NCBI GenBank assembly: GCA_019694555.1
Contig: JAIBBS010000042.1
Coordinates: 1-51,559, forward strand
Length of the DNA stretch: 51,559 nt
Direction: 5' to 3'
From: Nannocystaceae bacterium
GTDB taxonomy: Bacteria > Myxococcota_A > Polyangia > Nannocystales > Nannocystaceae
The notes under the pieces are model-generated. The model ran no database searches and had not been told where the DNA came from. It was given only the letters and a program-made list of their open reading frames with translations. The position numbers and the translations under genes are program-made. How positions within the stretch are numbered: the first letter of the stretch is position 1; each line of letters begins with the position of its first letter. Shown here piece by piece: positions 16,220 through 24,845 of the stretch.

Positions 16220-17398
16220 TCAACCCGCCGGCACCGTCGCGCAGCCGAGCACGACCTGCACCTTCGCGCCCAGGTGACCTTGGATCGCGTCGCAGGTCTG
16301 CGGGCACACGATGATGCTGGTCGGCGCGGCGGGGTCGTCGTAGTACCAGCCGTTGTCGACGTTCGCGCAATCGGCCGCGGACTCGACGTAGCCGACCTCG
16401 AAGCCGCCGCCGTTGCCGTCGTCGAACTCGACGTTGACCTGCATCGGGTCGAAGTCCTCGCCCTCGGGCGGCGTGGGCACGTCGAAGGTGCACGGCAGCT
16501 CCGACTCCTGCTGCACGGCGTTGACCAGCACCTGGAACACCTCGAAGAAGTCCTGGTCGCACAGGTCGCCGACGACGCCGCCGGTGAGCTGCGCCAGCTG
16601 GATGTACTGCTCGCCGATGCTCGCGGCCTCGGGGCAGTCGGAGGTCGGCACCACCGCGTGCACGATGGCCGCGCGATTGGGCTCGAGCATCTCGAAGTTC
16701 TCGATGAAGTACGACGCCGGCTGCAGCGAGTCGTCGTCGCTGATGATGACGAAGTGCAGCGCGCTGTCGGAGTCGGTGAACGGGCCCCAGTTGTCGTGTT
16801 GCTCGACGATGACCGGTAACGCGTTGTAGCTGTTGACGTAGTGGTCGACGTGCATGAAGTCGGGATCGCGGCTGTCGGGCGCGATCCCGCCGGGGTCCGG
16901 TGCCTCGCTGCACATGCCCGAGCCCAGCGGCGCGGCGATGCAGATCGGTGTCGCGACCCAGTCCGCCGAGTAGTAGCCCATGGCGGCGGCGGTCAGCAGT
17001 GCGACGCGCACCTCGATGCCGTCGTCGATGATGGCCTGCGCGAAGCCATTGAGGCGCGCCTGCACCTCGGCCATCTCGTAGTCCATGCTCGACGAGTTGT
17101 CGACGACCATGACCACGTCGGCACCGCGCAGCTTCGCGACCGCGTCGACCGACTCGCCCGCGCACTCCTCCGACGGCAGATCCGCGACGCCCAGATCGAG
17201 CACCGGCGGACCGCCCGTGCTCGAGCTGGTGTCCGGATCGGTGGTCGTGGTCGGATCCGGCCCGGTGGTCGCGGTGGTGAGGTTGCCGTTGGGGTTCTCG
17301 CGCGTATCGGCGCACGCGGGCACCAGCGCCAGCAGCAGCGCGACGCCGTGGCCGAGCCGGCCCGGGAGCTTCCACGCGATCGAATCGAGCGAGACCAT
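16220..17398 (-). CDS. VWA-domain lipoprotein
   Basis: 392 residues. The signal peptide ends in the lipobox LVPAC (Cys29), followed by a Thr/Pro/Asp-rich spacer. VVMVVDNSSSMDY at about 95-107 is a von Willebrand A core with the DxSxS metal site (D100), so the domain is expected to bind a metal-dependent ligand or protein partner outside the cytoplasm. A large number of cysteines in the second half suggests disulfides. Similar secreted VWA proteins are common in myxobacteria and their ligands are unknown. ATG 17398 is chosen with an AGGTG upstream; an in-frame ATG at 17425 with GGGGAG is the alternative. It is the last gene of a leftward run. Confidence 0.8.
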   Translation of the reverse strand: MVSLDSIAWKLPGRLGHGVALLLALVPACADTRENPNGNLTTATTGPDPTTTTDPDTSSSTGGPPVLDLGVADLPSEECAGESVDAVAKLRGADVVMVVDNSSSMDYEMAEVQARLNGFAQAIIDDGIEVRVALLTAAAMGYYSADWVATPICIAAPLGSGMCSEAPDPGGIAPDSRDPDFMHVDHYVNSYNALPVIVEQHDNWGPFTDSDSALHFVIISDDDSLQPASYFIENFEMLEPNRAAIVHAVVPTSDCPEAASIGEQYIQLAQLTGGVVGDLCDQDFFEVFQVLVNAVQQESELPCTFDVPTPPEGEDFDPMQVNVEFDDGNGGGFEVGYVESAADCANVDNGWYYDDPAAPTSIIVCPQTCDAIQGHLGAKVQVVLGCATVPAG

Positions 17399-17481
17399 GC
17401 GCACCTGCGACGCCGATGACGGCATCGCTCCCCGAGATCGAGGGTAGCGCGCGCAGCCGCGGCGCGGCAACCCGCGCCCGC

Positions 17482-18546
17482 TCACCAGCCCGGCGGCAAC
17501 GTCGCCCCGTCGGGCATCGGCTCGAGGAAGGCGCTGTGCGCCACGTCGACCAGGTCGGCCTGGCCGTGCTCGAAGTAGTCGTCGCGCCCGAGATCGAGCA
17601 CCAAGCCCGCGGGATCGTAGACACCCCACGGCGGGTCGGTCTGGCCCTCGCGCGGCGAATACATCAGATCGCGCTCGGGTGCGCGCGCGCCCTCGTCGAA
17701 CGCGTGGCCCGAGGCGTGCTCGTGAGGCGCGAGCAGATCCACGGCGCCCAGCGAGTGCATCAGCTCGTGCAGCATGCCGTAGTCGACATAGCGCGGCACC
17801 AGGTCGTCGGTGCCCCACGGCTGCTCGTCGCACGCGGGGTAGCCGGGGATCTGACCGCCGAGGTACATCGCCGCGACCTGTCCGATCAGCAAGGGCGGAT
17901 AGGCCCCGCCGCCGCAGGCGTACTCGCTGGTGCCGCCGTAGTACACCGCGTAGAGCTTGTGCGGCTGCAGCTGGCCTGCGAGCAGCAGCTCGCGCTCGAT
18001 GCGATCGCGGACGTACGCGAAGCCGGTGTCGACGTTGGCCGCGTCCTCGCTGCCGTGCATCGTCGCGTCGTCGACCGTCAGGCGCACGAAGCCGACGTCG
18101 AGTGCGCCGCCGGCGGTGTCGAGCCGCAGCGCGCGGCCGTCGCTCTGCTCGGCGAGCCACGCCGACCAGCTGCGCACCGAGTTGCAGATCGTGTCGTCGG
18201 TGTCGTAGCCGTCGTCGTCGCCGTCGGCGGGCACCACGTAGAGCACGCGCACCTGTTCGTCGGCGCTGTCGTCGTCGCGGTCGAGCTCGCTGCGCTCGCC
18301 GCTGCAGCTGGGCAGCGTCGGCGTGTCGCCGCCGCCGCTGCTGCTGCCGCTGTCGTCGGCGACGGCGGTCGAGCTGCCGTCGGCCGGGCCGCTGGTGGCG
18401 GTGGTGGTCCCGACCGACGCGCTGGTGTCGGACGCGGTCGCGCCCGAGCTGTCGCCGCCGCCGTCGCCATCGCCGTCGTCGTCGCTCGAGGTCGTGATGA
18501 TGCAGGCGAGCGCCGGCGCGAGCAGCAACGACAGTCGACGCATCAT
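17482..18546 (-). CDS. Lipoprotein with metzincin-type zinc protease motif
   Basis: 354 residues from ATG 18546, overlapping the upstream stop as ATGA. The signal peptide MMRRLSLLLAPALAC has the lipobox PALAC, followed by about 60 residues of Asp/Gly/Ser/Thr spacer. HELMHSLGAVD at residues 260-270 fits the metzincin consensus HExxHxxGxxH/D, with Asp as third ligand. It also carries LYAVYYGGTSEYACGGG and several acidic loops. A surface-bound endopeptidase is likely; the substrate is unknown. It sits between a propeller lipoprotein and a VWA lipoprotein, so the three may act together at the cell surface. Confidence 0.75.
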   Translation of the reverse strand: MMRRLSLLLAPALACIITTSSDDDGDGDGGGDSSGATASDTSASVGTTTATSGPADGSSTAVADDSGSSSGGGDTPTLPSCSGERSELDRDDDSADEQVRVLYVVPADGDDDGYDTDDTICNSVRSWSAWLAEQSDGRALRLDTAGGALDVGFVRLTVDDATMHGSEDAANVDTGFAYVRDRIERELLLAGQLQPHKLYAVYYGGTSEYACGGGAYPPLLIGQVAAMYLGGQIPGYPACDEQPWGTDDLVPRYVDYGMLHELMHSLGAVDLLAPHEHASGHAFDEGARAPERDLMYSPREGQTDPPWGVYDPAGLVLDLGRDDYFEHGQADLVDVAHSAFLEPMPDGATLPPGW

Positions 18547-19910
18547 CCCTGCGGCCCCACCACGTTCGACAGGCCCCAGCCGGTCATGTCGCTGTAGGTG
18601 TACGGCGAGTCGAGCTCGTCGTAGCTCTCGAACGCCAGCGTGTCCGGATCGATGCGCCACGCCGTCTGCGTCATGTCGACCAGCCACACGTAGCCGTAGA
18701 AGTCGATGCTCACGCCCTTGGTCTGCGACGGGCTCGGCAGCGCGATGAAGGGACCCAGCGCGAGCGTCTCGACGTCGATGGCCTGGATGCCCGTGGTCGG
18801 GAACGTGCCCATCCACATGTAGCCGTCGGGATGCTCCTGGATGCCCAGGCCGGTGGTGCCCGGGATCGTCATCCACGTGGTGGTCGCGGGGTCGTAGCGC
18901 GCGGTCGCGCCGATGTCTGCGCCGAACCACACGCGGCCCGCGTGATCGACCGTGATGCCGTAGGGGTGGACCTCCGCGGGCATCATCGTGATCTCGTAGT
19001 CCAGGGTGTCGAGGTCGACCTCGACCAGCGGCGAGCCCGAGGTGTAGGTCATGAACCAGAAGTCACCCTCGGCATCGACGGCACCGCCGTAGGCACCGTA
19101 GAAGTTCACCGCGATCGGCACGGTGACCATGTTCTCGATCGCACCGTCGTCGCCGTTGATGAGCACGACGTCGATGTTCATCGCGTCGGTGTTCATCGCG
19201 CCCGAGATCCACAGCTTCTGATCGTGGTAGCTGCAGGTGTCCTCGTCGAAGGTGCCGGCGGTCCACGCGACCGGCCGCTGCGTGGTGTAGGCCATCGGTA
19301 CGTACCACGCGACGCACTCCTCCTCGCCCCACGCCAAGATGTCGTCCTTGCCGGTGGAGGTCTGCAGGCCAGGGGTGCCGTTGCCGTCGACGCAGTCCTC
19401 GGGCCGCGCGTAGACCTTGGTCACGCCGCCGTTGCGGTTGCCGACCGCGACATCGCCCGAGAGGTTGACCGAGGTGCGCGACGGCGAGCCCGCACTGTCG
19501 GGCCGCGTGATGTAGCGTCCGGCCTCGACCATCGTCTGCGTGTCGAGCTTGGTGATCGTCCCCTGCGCGGTGTTGGCGATCCAGATGTACGAGAAGTCGA
19601 GGCCGCCGCCCTTGCCGTTGCACTCGCCGGTGCCGACGTCGGGTTGGATTCCGAGGTCGAACTTCGGTCCCTCGGTCTCGCCCGAGCTGCCGCCGCTGGA
19701 GTCCGCCGAGGTCGCGGTCGTGGTCGTGCCGCTGTGTCCGCCCGAGCCGCTGGTGTCGGACGAGCCCGCGGTGCCCTCGGCCGAGCTCGTCAGCGATGCG
19801 CTGCCCTCGGCGCTGGCACTGCCGTCGCCCGAGCCACTGCCACCGCCACCACCGCAGGCGGTCACGACCATCGCCACCGCACACCCGCACCACGCCGTCG
19901 TCCGAATCAT
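18543..19910 (-). CDS. Beta-propeller lipoprotein (virginiamycin-B-lyase/NHL-like)
   Basis: 455 residues from ATG 19910. Lipobox VVTAC (Cys19), then a run of Gly, Ser and Thr of about 70 residues. From about residue 95 the chain shows repeated blades with a W/I-A-x-x-x-G-T-I-x-K/R-x-D pattern: YIWIANTAQGTITKLDTQT, FWFMTYTSGSPLVEVDLDT, GRVWFGADIGATARYDP and YVWLVDMTQTAWRIDPDT. This is the pattern of Vgb-like and NHL propellers, usually protein or ligand binding. Its TGA overlaps the ATG of the metzincin gene, so the two are translationally coupled. Confidence 0.75.
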   Translation of the reverse strand: MIRTTAWCGCAVAMVVTACGGGGGSGSGDGSASAEGSASLTSSAEGTAGSSDTSGSGGHSGTTTTATSADSSGGSSGETEGPKFDLGIQPDVGTGECNGKGGGLDFSYIWIANTAQGTITKLDTQTMVEAGRYITRPDSAGSPSRTSVNLSGDVAVGNRNGGVTKVYARPEDCVDGNGTPGLQTSTGKDDILAWGEEECVAWYVPMAYTTQRPVAWTAGTFDEDTCSYHDQKLWISGAMNTDAMNIDVVLINGDDGAIENMVTVPIAVNFYGAYGGAVDAEGDFWFMTYTSGSPLVEVDLDTLDYEITMMPAEVHPYGITVDHAGRVWFGADIGATARYDPATTTWMTIPGTTGLGIQEHPDGYMWMGTFPTTGIQAIDVETLALGPFIALPSPSQTKGVSIDFYGYVWLVDMTQTAWRIDPDTLAFESYDELDSPYTYSDMTGWGLSNVVGPQG

Positions 19911-19969
19911 GCCCGCCGCTCCCGCGCCCATGGTGGCACGGACGATGGCCGGCGCGGTAGTCCGCGTCG

Positions 19970-20686
19970 TCAGGTCCGCTCGAACACCATCACGAAATTC
20001 TCGCGCAGCAGCGCCGGCGCCGCCACCAGGCGGAAGCCCGCGGCCTCGATCTCGCTGCGAAACGCGTCCGGATCGGCGCGCACGTGGTCTTTCATCCACG
20101 CGCTCGTGCCGGGCCGCGTGCGGTCATAGTCGATCACGACCAGGCGTCCACGCTCGACCAGTGCGCGGTGGAGATCCGCGAGGTAGGTCCGCGGGAGCTC
20201 GAGGTGGTGATAGGCGTCGCACAGGAACGCCAGCTCGATGGTCTGCGCCGCGAGACCCGTGTGCCGTTGGTCCGCGAGCACGGGCTTGACGTTGGCGAGC
20301 GCCTGCTCGCGCGCACGGGCGGCGATGTGCTCGAGGAAGTACGTCCGCACGTCGATCGCATACACCAGGCCGCCCTCGCCGACGGCGCGTGCGAACGCGA
20401 GCGTGAACAGCCCGGTGCCGGCACCGACGTCGGCGATCCGCGTGCCCGGGGTGATCGCGAGCGCGCCGAGGATCTCGTCGCGGTGATCGAAGACCTCGCG
20501 ACCCTCGCGCTCGAAGCTGCCCCAGTCCTGGGCGCGCTTGCCCTCGTAGCTGTGGTTGATGCGTACCGCGACCGGCTGGGGCGCCTCGCTGGCGAGCGCG
20601 GGCGGGGTCGTGGACGTGCGGACCGCGTCGTGATGCGCCGTGGTGCCGCAGCCCAGCAGCAGCGCCAGCGCGAGCGCACGCCTCAC
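19970..20686 (-). CDS. Class I SAM-dependent methyltransferase with an apparent lipoprotein signal
   Basis: 238 residues from GTG 20686, overlapping the upstream stop as GTGA. The core is a clear class I methyltransferase: IADVGAGTGLFTLAFA with motif I at 87-92, an acidic IDVRT after it, and a later DYDRTRPG. The surprise is the N-terminus: MRRALALALLLGCGTT looks like a lipoprotein signal with Cys13, followed by a spacer of about 30 residues. Export of a SAM enzyme would separate it from its cofactor, so either the signal is not used or a later start is correct. Homologous proteins with such leaders are annotated as lipoproteins in other Proteobacteria, from memory. Confidence 0.8.
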   Translation of the reverse strand: MRRALALALLLGCGTTAHHDAVRTSTTPPALASEAPQPVAVRINHSYEGKRAQDWGSFEREGREVFDHRDEILGALAITPGTRIADVGAGTGLFTLAFARAVGEGGLVYAIDVRTYFLEHIAARAREQALANVKPVLADQRHTGLAAQTIELAFLCDAYHHLELPRTYLADLHRALVERGRLVVIDYDRTRPGTSAWMKDHVRADPDAFRSEIEAAGFRLVAAPALLRENFVMVFERT

Positions 20687-21432
20687 GCCGCGCTCCCGGG
20701 CGCCTCGATGGCCTCGACCACGACCACCGCGACGGCGGCCTGCGCCAGTCCGAACACCAGCGGCCCCACGATCGGGATCGCCATGACGAACACGAACGGC
20801 AGCGCGAAGCCCAGCAGCCGCGCCTGGTGCCGCCGCAGCAGCGCGACCTGACCCTCGCGCGCCAGCCCGAGGCGATCGAAGTACGGATCGAGCAGCTCCC
20901 ACGACAACGCCACCGCCGAGCGCCACGCCTGCAGCACCGGCGCCAACACCGGACCCACCACGGGCACCCACGCGAGCAGCAACAGCAGCAGTGTCATGCC
21001 CACGAACGTGAGCAGGCGGATCACGACGTTCGCGACCGTGGTCGCCAGCGGCAGACCCGGCGCGGCCGCGAGCGCGTCGGCGCGCGCCGGCGCGAGCACG
21101 CGCAGGCCCGCGAGGAACACCCGCTCGCCCAGCAGCGGCACCACCAGCTGGATCAGGAACATCGCCACGATCGGCGCGACCAGCAGCACGATGCCGATGC
21201 CCGCGAGTCGCAGCAGCAACAGCAAGACCATCGCCCAGAAGCCCTCGCTGCCGTCGCCGCGGGTCCACGCGACCACGGCCCAGATGCCGGCGACGTCGAG
21301 CGCGGTCGAGACCAGCAGCAGCACCGCGGCCAGCTGCAGGTACAGCCGCCGCACCGCGGGCGTGCCCCAGGCCAGCGCCGCGCCGCGCCGCGCGTCGGAG
21401 AGTCCTGCCGTGAGATCGGCGCCCATGCTCAT
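20683..21432 (-). CDS. EI24/CysZ-like integral membrane protein
   Basis: 249 residues from ATG 21432, overlapping the hydrolase stop as ATGA. At least five to six hydrophobic helices are visible, including YLQLAAVLLLVSTALDVAGI, LLLLLLAWVPVVGPVLAPVL and FALPFVFVMAIPIVGPLVFG. Two LP/PVVGPVL/PIVGPL stretches after long helices, and the SWELLDPYFDR segment, match the EI24 family that includes the sulfate transporter CysZ. A sulfate role is possible given the SulP gene upstream, but EI24 members have several roles. Confidence 0.7.
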   Translation of the reverse strand: MSMGADLTAGLSDARRGAALAWGTPAVRRLYLQLAAVLLLVSTALDVAGIWAVVAWTRGDGSEGFWAMVLLLLLRLAGIGIVLLVAPIVAMFLIQLVVPLLGERVFLAGLRVLAPARADALAAAPGLPLATTVANVVIRLLTFVGMTLLLLLLAWVPVVGPVLAPVLQAWRSAVALSWELLDPYFDRLGLAREGQVALLRRHQARLLGFALPFVFVMAIPIVGPLVFGLAQAAVAVVVVEAIEAPGSAA

Positions 21433-22343
21433 CGCTGCACCTCGTCCATGAACTCGAGCAACAACGCGTCGACCTCGTCGGGCGCGTCGACGTGCACCCA
21501 GTGGCTGGCGGACTCGAGCACGTCGAAGCGACAGTGCCACACCCACTTCGCCGGCGGCTCGGCGTACTCGAAGCCGAGGTGTCGATCCTTCGCGCCCCAG
21601 ATCACCTGCACCGGCAGCTCGATCGGGCGCAGGGACCGGCGCAGGCGCCAGGGGTTGCGGCGCAACAGTGCGCGGTAGTAGTGCATCGCCGCGTGGCCGC
21701 CGTCGCGCGCCATGGCCTCGACGTAGCGCGCGATGTCTGCGTCGTCGTTGGCGCCCTCGCGCGCGGGGTCGCGGCGCAGGATCCGGCGCAGCACCGCGAA
21801 GTCGTCGGCCGCGAGCCGGCGCTCGGCCACGCCCGGCAGCTGCATCACCAGCATGTAGAACGAGCGCCGCAGCTGCACCGGATCGAACATCATCGCCAGT
21901 TGGTGCGCGGGGTGGGGGCAGTTGAGCACGCTCAGCCGCGCGACCCGCTGCGGGTGACGCATCGCGAGCCACCACGCGACCATGCCGCCCCAGTCGTGGC
22001 CGACCACGTGCGCGGTGCCCAGGCCCAGGGCATCGATGAGCTCGGCGATGTCGTCGGCGAGGCGCTCGACGGTGTAGCTCGCGATCGTGTCGGGTTTGTC
22101 CGAGAGGTTGTAGCCGCGCAGATCCGGCGCGTACACGTGCAGCCCCGCCGCGGCCAGGCCCGCGAGCTGGTGGCGCCACGCGTACCAGAACTCGGGGAAG
22201 CCGTGCAGCAGCAGCACCGGTTCGCGCGCCCGTGCGTGCGTCGGCGCGACGTGGACGCAGTGCAGCTGCACCTCGCGCAGCCGCACGAAGCGGTGCTCCG
22301 CGTGGGGATCGTCGAACGCGAGCGGGCGCGACATCGGCCGCAA
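21429..22343 (-). CDS. Alpha/beta hydrolase of the epoxide hydrolase type
   Basis: 304 residues from ATG 22343 (ATG 22334 is an alternative). HGFPEFWYAWR at residues 47-57 forms the oxyanion-hole region, GHDWGG at 115-120 carries the nucleophile Asp117, and SASHWVHVDAPDEV near the C-terminus holds the catalytic His. An Asp nucleophile with HGxPE is the pattern of soluble epoxide hydrolases and haloalkane dehalogenases; HGFPE favours the former. No signal peptide. It heads a coupled trio with the EI24-like protein and the methyltransferase. Confidence 0.85.
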   Translation of the reverse strand: MRPMSRPLAFDDPHAEHRFVRLREVQLHCVHVAPTHARAREPVLLLHGFPEFWYAWRHQLAGLAAAGLHVYAPDLRGYNLSDKPDTIASYTVERLADDIAELIDALGLGTAHVVGHDWGGMVAWWLAMRHPQRVARLSVLNCPHPAHQLAMMFDPVQLRRSFYMLVMQLPGVAERRLAADDFAVLRRILRRDPAREGANDDADIARYVEAMARDGGHAAMHYYRALLRRNPWRLRRSLRPIELPVQVIWGAKDRHLGFEYAEPPAKWVWHCRFDVLESASHWVHVDAPDEVDALLLEFMDEVQR

Positions 22344-22394
22344 TGGTAGCGCGCCGACGCGCGGCAGGCTCGCCGCGCGCCGCGGGCTGCCGGG

Positions 22395-24146
22395 CTAGAT
22401 CTGCGGGCTGAAGCGCGCCGCGTCGCTCGCCGGGGTCGGAGCCGCGGCGCGCGGGATCAGGGTGCAATCGGGGAACGCCGACACGCGGCACTTGCCCTCG
22501 CAGAAGCCGCGATCGATCCGCGCCATCAACGTCGGTGCGGCCTCGACGATGGTGCGGTGCAGGTTGTCGGGGCCGAGCAGCTGCAGCAGGCCGGTGCGTT
22601 CGAGCACGTCGCGCACCGGGCCGATGGGGCCGATGAGGTGCAGATCGTTGCCGCGCTCGCGCAGCGTCAACGTCAGGTTGCGCAGCGACTGCACCGCGGT
22701 GGCGTCGACGTCGGCGATGCCGCTGCAGTCGAGCGCCAGCAGCTGCAGCTGCGGCCGCTCGGCCAGCATCGCGTGCACGCGGTCCTCGAGGAAGCGCGCG
22801 TTGGCGAAGTACAGCGGCGCATCGACGCGCAGGATCCCGACCTGCGGGCAGGTCTCGACCGAGAAGCGCGCGGTGTTGCGGTACACCATCGAGCCCGGGA
22901 TGCGGCCGAGCTCGGCGGTGTGCGGCGAGGCGGTGCGGTAGACGAACAGCGCCAGCGCCACCACCAGTCCCGCGGCCAGACCCTCGACGAGGCCGAGCAC
23001 CAAGGTCGCGACGAACGTCGCCACCATCGTGGCGGCGTCGCTGCGGTGCGTGCGGAACACCGCGATCGACTCGCGCACGTCGACCAGCTGGATCGCGCCG
23101 TGGATCACGATGCCGGCGAGCACCGCCATGGGCAGCACGGCGAACGCCGGCGCCGCGACCGTGACCGCGACGATCACCCCCACACCGGTCATCGCGCCCG
23201 CGCGACGCGTGCGCGCGCCCGCGTGCATGGCCACGACCGTGCGCGACAGGCTCGCGCCGGCGGGAAACGATCCGACCACCGCCGACGCGACGTTGGCGAG
23301 GCCCAGGCCCCACAGCTCGCGGTTGGGATCGATCGACTGCCGCTGCTTGGCGGCCAAGGCCTTGGCGATCGCGACCGAGGAGCCGTAGCTGATGATCGCG
23401 ACCGACAGCGCGGTCGGCAGCAGCGCACGCAGGTCGGCCCACGAGAGATCCGGCAGCGTCATCGAGGGCAGCGCGCGCGGCACCGCGCCGACGACCGCGA
23501 GCCCGCGCGCGGGCAGACCGAGCGCCCACGCGACGATGCCACCGATCACGCACGCGACCAGGGCCGCGGGCAGCCGCTTCTGCCAGCGCGGCAGCAGCAC
23601 CAGCGCGACGATCGTCGCGAGCCCGAAGCCCAGCGCGAGCAACGAACCCTCGTGCAGGTGCAGCAGCACCGGCCACGGGTTGGCAGCGGAGGTGCCGGCG
23701 GCGGCGCTGCGCGGCAGGCCCAGCAGCGGCGTGATCTGACTGGCCGCGGTCAACAGCGCGCCGGCGGCGTTGAAGCCCACGATCGCGGGATGGCCCAGGA
23801 AGTTCGCGACGAAGCCCGCGCGCAGCAGCGCGAGCAGGCCGTAGGCACCCGCGACCAGCAGCGTCAGCGCCACCAGCAGCTCGAGGTAGCGCGCGCCGCC
23901 GGGTTCGGCGAGCGGTTGCAGGCCGCTGGCGACCAGCAGACAGGTCAGCGCGACCGGACCCACGCCGAGGTAGGGGCTCGAACCCAGCAATGCGTAGGCG
24001 ATCGGAGCCACGGCCGCGCATGCGAGCCCGACCGCGGGCGGGACCCCGGCGAGCAGCGCGTACGCCATCGCCTGCGGGATCAGCAGCGCCAGCACGGCCA
24101 GCGCTGCGAGGGCATCACCACCGCGGTGCGCAGACGCCGTGCTCAC
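22395..24146 (-). CDS. SulP family anion transporter with STAS domain
   Basis: 583 residues from GTG 24146, overlapping the mobA stop as GTGA. The N-terminus has the SulP signature LIPQAMAYALLAGVPP followed by about ten to twelve membrane helices (PYLGVGPVALTCLLVASGL; NFLGHPAIVGFNAAGALL; SIDPNRELWGLGLANV). The C-terminal part from about residue 430 is a STAS domain (LQLLALDCSGIADVDATAV), and a Cys-containing tail (CEGKCRVSAFPDC) ends the protein. SulP proteins carry sulfate, bicarbonate or other anions. Translational coupling to mobA raises the possibility of molybdate or sulfate uptake, which is an inference from position only. An ATG at 24161 is an alternative start. Confidence 0.88.
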   Translation of the reverse strand: MSTASAHRGGDALAALAVLALLIPQAMAYALLAGVPPAVGLACAAVAPIAYALLGSSPYLGVGPVALTCLLVASGLQPLAEPGGARYLELLVALTLLVAGAYGLLALLRAGFVANFLGHPAIVGFNAAGALLTAASQITPLLGLPRSAAAGTSAANPWPVLLHLHEGSLLALGFGLATIVALVLLPRWQKRLPAALVACVIGGIVAWALGLPARGLAVVGAVPRALPSMTLPDLSWADLRALLPTALSVAIISYGSSVAIAKALAAKQRQSIDPNRELWGLGLANVASAVVGSFPAGASLSRTVVAMHAGARTRRAGAMTGVGVIVAVTVAAPAFAVLPMAVLAGIVIHGAIQLVDVRESIAVFRTHRSDAATMVATFVATLVLGLVEGLAAGLVVALALFVYRTASPHTAELGRIPGSMVYRNTARFSVETCPQVGILRVDAPLYFANARFLEDRVHAMLAERPQLQLLALDCSGIADVDATAVQSLRNLTLTLRERGNDLHLIGPIGPVRDVLERTGLLQLLGPDNLHRTIVEAAPTLMARIDRGFCEGKCRVSAFPDCTLIPRAAAPTPASDAARFSPQI

Positions 24147-24781
24147 TGCGGCGCCGCCCATCGTCGCTGCGCCGCGGCCCACTGCTCGGGCGTGTTGCAG
24201 GCCGAGACCGCGTCGGGGTCGGGCAGGCTCGCGACCGCCACGCGTCGCGCCGCGAGGCCCTCGTACAGCCGTCGCAGCGCGCCTTGACCCGCGCGCAACA
24301 GCGCCGCCGCGGTGTCGCGTGCGACCGTGACCCGCACCGCGCCGCTGGTCGCGTGCACGATGCGGGTGCCATCGTGCAGCGGTCCGCTCTCGGGCACGAC
24401 CGCGAGGCTGGTGGCGTCGTGCTCGAGTCGTTGCAGCATCGACTCGACGTGCGCGACCGAGAGCCATGCGGCATCGCAGGCACCGAGGTACGCCAGCTCG
24501 CTGCCGAGCTCGGCGCACGCGCGCAGGCCGGTCCACGCGCCCAACAGCGGGCCGGTGGCACCTGCGGCGACGTCGTCGTCGATGCGCAGCGCCCCGTCGG
24601 GCAACGGCGGCAGCGATTGCCCCGGTGCGCCCACGACCACGGCGAGCGGACACGCCTGCATCGCGATGCGCACGACGCGGTGCAGCAGCGTCTCGCCGTC
24701 GTGGACCAGCCACGGCTTGGGCTGCCCCATGCGATTCGAATCGCCGCCGGCGAGGATCACCGCTGCGCGCCTGCGCGACAT
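24143..24781 (-). CDS. mobA: MobA-like molybdenum cofactor nucleotidyltransferase
   Basis: 212 residues from ATG 24781. The N-terminus has the nucleotide-binding signature of MobA/MobA-like NTP transferases, LAGGDSNRMGQPK (residues 10-22). A later GPLLGAWTGLRA and the acidic ACDAAW are the other expected parts of the GT-A-like fold. MobA attaches GMP to molybdopterin; relatives use CTP (MocA) or other substrates. An fdhD gene 460 bp away supports a role in molybdenum or tungsten enzyme maturation. The reading frame is open upstream to 24859, but the family normally starts right before the signature, so ATG 24781 is chosen. Confidence 0.8.
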   Translation of the reverse strand: MSRRRAAVILAGGDSNRMGQPKPWLVHDGETLLHRVVRIAMQACPLAVVVGAPGQSLPPLPDGALRIDDDVAAGATGPLLGAWTGLRACAELGSELAYLGACDAAWLSVAHVESMLQRLEHDATSLAVVPESGPLHDGTRIVHATSGAVRVTVARDTAAALLRAGQGALRRLYEGLAARRVAVASLPDPDAVSACNTPEQWAAAQRRWAAPQ

Positions 24782-24845
24782 CGAAGCAGCTGCAAAGATG
24801 CGCCCGCGTGCCGTCGGGATCAAGCGCATGCTAGGCTGGGCTGCG

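Noticed and set aside
16205..16235. Searched for a terminator between the fusion gene and the VWA gene
   Set aside because: The two stop codons touch (TGATCA) and no hairpin with a T-run is present, so termination must occur inside the opposite gene or be Rho-dependent.
20683..24021. One very long minus frame that seems to join SulP-region sequence to the EI24-like gene
   Set aside because: Only its last 249 codons code for a recognisable protein; the rest is out of frame with the SulP and hydrolase genes.
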